In this document: in pieces, positions 61,145 to 64,000 of the stretch | Layout: each line of letters begins with the position of its first letter | Numbering within the stretch: position 1 is the stretch's first letter | From: Ampullaceana balthica | Taxonomy: Eukaryota; Mollusca; Gastropoda; Lymnaeidae | Assembly: GCA_944989445.1 (NCBI GenBank) | Contig: CALYLW010000313.1 | Coordinates: forward strand, 404,501 to 468,500 | Direction of reading: 5' to 3' | DNA length: 64,000 bases | Made by a program: the position numbers and the translations under genes | Notes under the pieces: model-generated | Told to the model about the DNA's origin: nothing | Seen by the model: only the letters and a program-made list of their open reading frames with translations | Database searches by the model: none

Positions 61145-64000
61145 ACTTGCCTCATCCACACACTCGCCTCATCCCCACACTTGACAACGCTTGCCTCATC
61201 CACACACTTGCCTCCTCCACACTTGATAACACTTGCCTCATTCACACTTGACAACACTTGCCTCATCCACACTTGACAACACTTGCCTCATCCACACTTG
61301 ACAACACTTGCCTCATCCACACTTGACAACACTTGCCTCATTCACACTTGACAACACTTGCCTCATCCACACTTGACAACACTTGCCTCATCCACACTTG
61401 ACAACACTTGCCTCATCCACACTTGACAACACTTGCCTCATCCACACTTGATAACACTTGCCTCATCCACACACTTGCCTCATCCACACACTTGCCTCAT
61501 CCCCACACTTGACAACGCTTGCCTCATCCACACACTTGCCTCATCCACACTTGACAACACTTGCCTCATCCACACTTGACAACACTTGCCTCATCCACAC
61601 TTGACAACACTTGCCTCATCCACACTTGACAACACTTGCCTCATCCACACTTGACAACACTTGCCTCATCCACACTTGACAACACTTGCCTCATCCACAC
61701 TTGACAACACTTGCCTCATCCACACTTGACAACACTTGCCTCATCCACACTTGACAACACTTGCCTCATCCACACTTGACAACACTTGCCTCATCCACAC
61801 TTGACAACACTTGCCTCATCCACACTTGACAACACTTGCCTCATCCACACTTGACAACACTTGCCTCATCCACACTTGACAACACTTGCCTCATCCACAC
61901 TTGACAACACTTGCCTCATCCACACTTGACAACACTTGCCTCATCCACACTTGACAACACTTGCCTCATCCACACACTTGCCTCATCCCCACACTTGACA
62001 ACGCTTGCCTCATCCACACACTTGCCTCATCCACACTTGACAACACTTGCCTCATCCACACTTGACAACACTTGCCTCATCCACACACTTGCCTCATCCC
62101 CACACTTGACAACGCTTGCCTCATCCACACACTTGCCTCATCCACACTTGACAACACTTGCCTCATCCACACTTGACAACACTTGCCTCATCCACACTTG
62201 ACAACACTTGCCTCATCCACACTTGACAACACTTGCCTCATCCACACTTGACAACACTTGCCTCATCCACACTTGACAACACTTGCCTCATCCACACTTG
62301 ACAACACTTGCCTCATCCACACTTGACAACACTTGCCTCATCCACACTTGACAACACTTGCCTCATTCTCACTTGACAACACTTGCCTCATTCACACACT
62401 TGCCTCATCCACACTTGACAACACTTGCCTCATCCACACTTGACAACACTTGCCTCATCCACACTTGACAACACTTGCCTCATCCACACTTGACAACACT
62501 TGCCTCATTCTCACTTGACAACACTTGCCTCATTCACACACTTGCCTCATCCACACTTGACAACACTTGCCTCATTCACACTTGACAACACTTGCCTCAT
62601 TCACACTTGACAACACTTGCCTCATCCACACTTGACAACACTTGCCTCATTCACACTTGACAACACTTGCCTCATCCACACTTGACAACACTTGCCTCAT
62701 TCACACTTGACAACACTTGCCTCATCCACACTTGACAACACTTGCCTCATCCACACTTGACAACACTTGCCTCATTCACACTTGACAACACTTGCCTCAT
62801 CCACACTTGACAACACTTGCCTCATCCACACTTGACAACACTTGCCTCATCCACACTTGACAACACTTGCCTCATCCACACTTGACAACACTTGCCTCAT
62901 CCACACACTTGCCTCATCCACACTTGACAACACTTGCCTCATCCACACTTGACAACACTTGCCTCATCCACACTTGACAACACTTGCCTCATCCACACTT
63001 GACAACACTTGCCTCATCCACACTTGACAACACTTGCCTCATCCACACTTGACAACACTTGCCTCATCCACACTTGACAACACTTGCCTCATCCACACTT
63101 GACAACACTTGCCTCATCCACACACTTGCCTCATCCACACTTGACAACACTTGCCTCATCCACACTTGACAACACTTGCCTCATCCACACTTGACAACAC
63201 TTGCCTCATTCACACTTGACAACACTTGCCTCATTCACACTTGACAACACTTGCCTCATCCACACTTGACAACACTTGCCTCATCCACACTTGACAACAC
63301 TTGCCTCATCCACACTTGACAACACTTGCCTCATCCACACTTGACAACACTTGCCTCATCCACACTTGACAACACTTGCCTCATCCACACTTGACAACAC
63401 TTGCCTCATCCACACTTGACAACACTTGCCTCATCCACACTTGACAACACTTGCCTCATCCACACTTGACAACACTTGCCTCATCCACACTTGACAACAC
63501 TTGCCTCATCCACACACTTGCCTCATCCACACACTTGCCTCATCCCCACACTTGACAACGCTTGCCTCATCCACACACTTGCCTCATCCACACTTGACAA
63601 CACTTGCCTCATCCACACTTGACAACACTTGCCTCATCCACACTTGACAACACTTGCCTCATCCACACTTGACAACACTTGCCTCATCCACACTTGACAA
63701 CAATTGCCTCATCCACACACTTGCCTCATCCACACTTGACAACACTTGCCTCATCCACACTTGACAACACTTGCCTCATTCACACTTGACAACACTTGCC
63801 TCATCCACACTTGACAACACTTGCCTCATACACACTTGACAACACTTGCCTCATCCACACTTGACAACACTTGCCTCATCCACACTTGACAACACTTGCC
63901 TCATCCACACTTGACAACACTTGCCTCATACACACTTGACAACACTTGCCTCATCCACACTTGACAACACTTGCCTCATCCACACTTGACAACACTTGCC
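61145..64000. repeat. 25-bp minisatellite, over 2.8 kb, running off the window
   Basis: More than 100 copies of CACTTGACAACACTTGCCTC + ATCCA with a shortened 16-bp variant (CACACTTGCCTCATCC) inserted at intervals, for example near 61466-61545, 61970-62030 and 63505-63590. It lies in the intron upstream of the first visible FRRS1-like exon. Confidence 0.95.

Noticed and set aside
61145..64000. 25-bp array considered as a CRISPR or a coding repeat
   Set aside because: There are no variable spacers, and open frames arise only from the repeat period. It is intronic by exon phase.

Overview
The window looks like AT-rich nuclear DNA from an invertebrate animal, most likely a gastropod or other mollusc. 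The evidence is spliced genes with GT/AG introns, animal-type genes (RPAIN, FRRS1-like), hAT and TAA-target MITEs, Penelope-like and non-LTR retroelement fragments, a tRNA-derived SINE and an unusually heavy load of minisatellites. The species assignment is inference only.

Layout. (1) 1-2196 is the 3' end of an unrecognised protein gene on the + strand whose frame breaks twice. (2) 2200-18900 is a gene desert of minisatellites, two 5'-truncated copies of one LINE, a tRNA-derived SINE, MITEs and a triple head-to-tail repeat. (3) 19077-33657 (+) is a five-exon gene that I assembled from splice sites. It encodes a secreted protein of about 333 aa with a signal peptide and a Thr-rich tail, and all junction phases agree. 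Its introns hold a 23-bp minisatellite, several nested transposons and a 2.7-kb 48-bp minisatellite. (4) 38.8-41.6 kb (-) is a six-exon RPAIN orthologue (RPA-interacting protein). (5) 42.3-54.3 kb is a transposon graveyard: a composite repeat with a MITE inside, a long-TIR element with a 9-bp target duplication, two Penelope-like 3' ends and a three-level nest of hAT elements with a LINE inside. (6) 55779-61117 (-) is the 3' part of a ferric-chelate reductase 1-like gene (DOMON plus cytochrome b561), with eight phase-consistent exons. Its upstream intron runs into a 25-bp minisatellite of more than 2.8 kb that leaves the window.

The most striking observation is 49580-50429. These 850 consecutive bases contain no cytosine at all on the + strand, while G is about 41 percent. 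No repeat or gene explains this. It is either a base-calling or assembly artefact (C read as G or T) or the footprint of an extreme strand-specific process.

The genes are not an operon or pathway. RPAIN acts in nuclear import of RPA, the FRRS1-like protein in membrane iron reduction, and the secreted protein has no recognised family.
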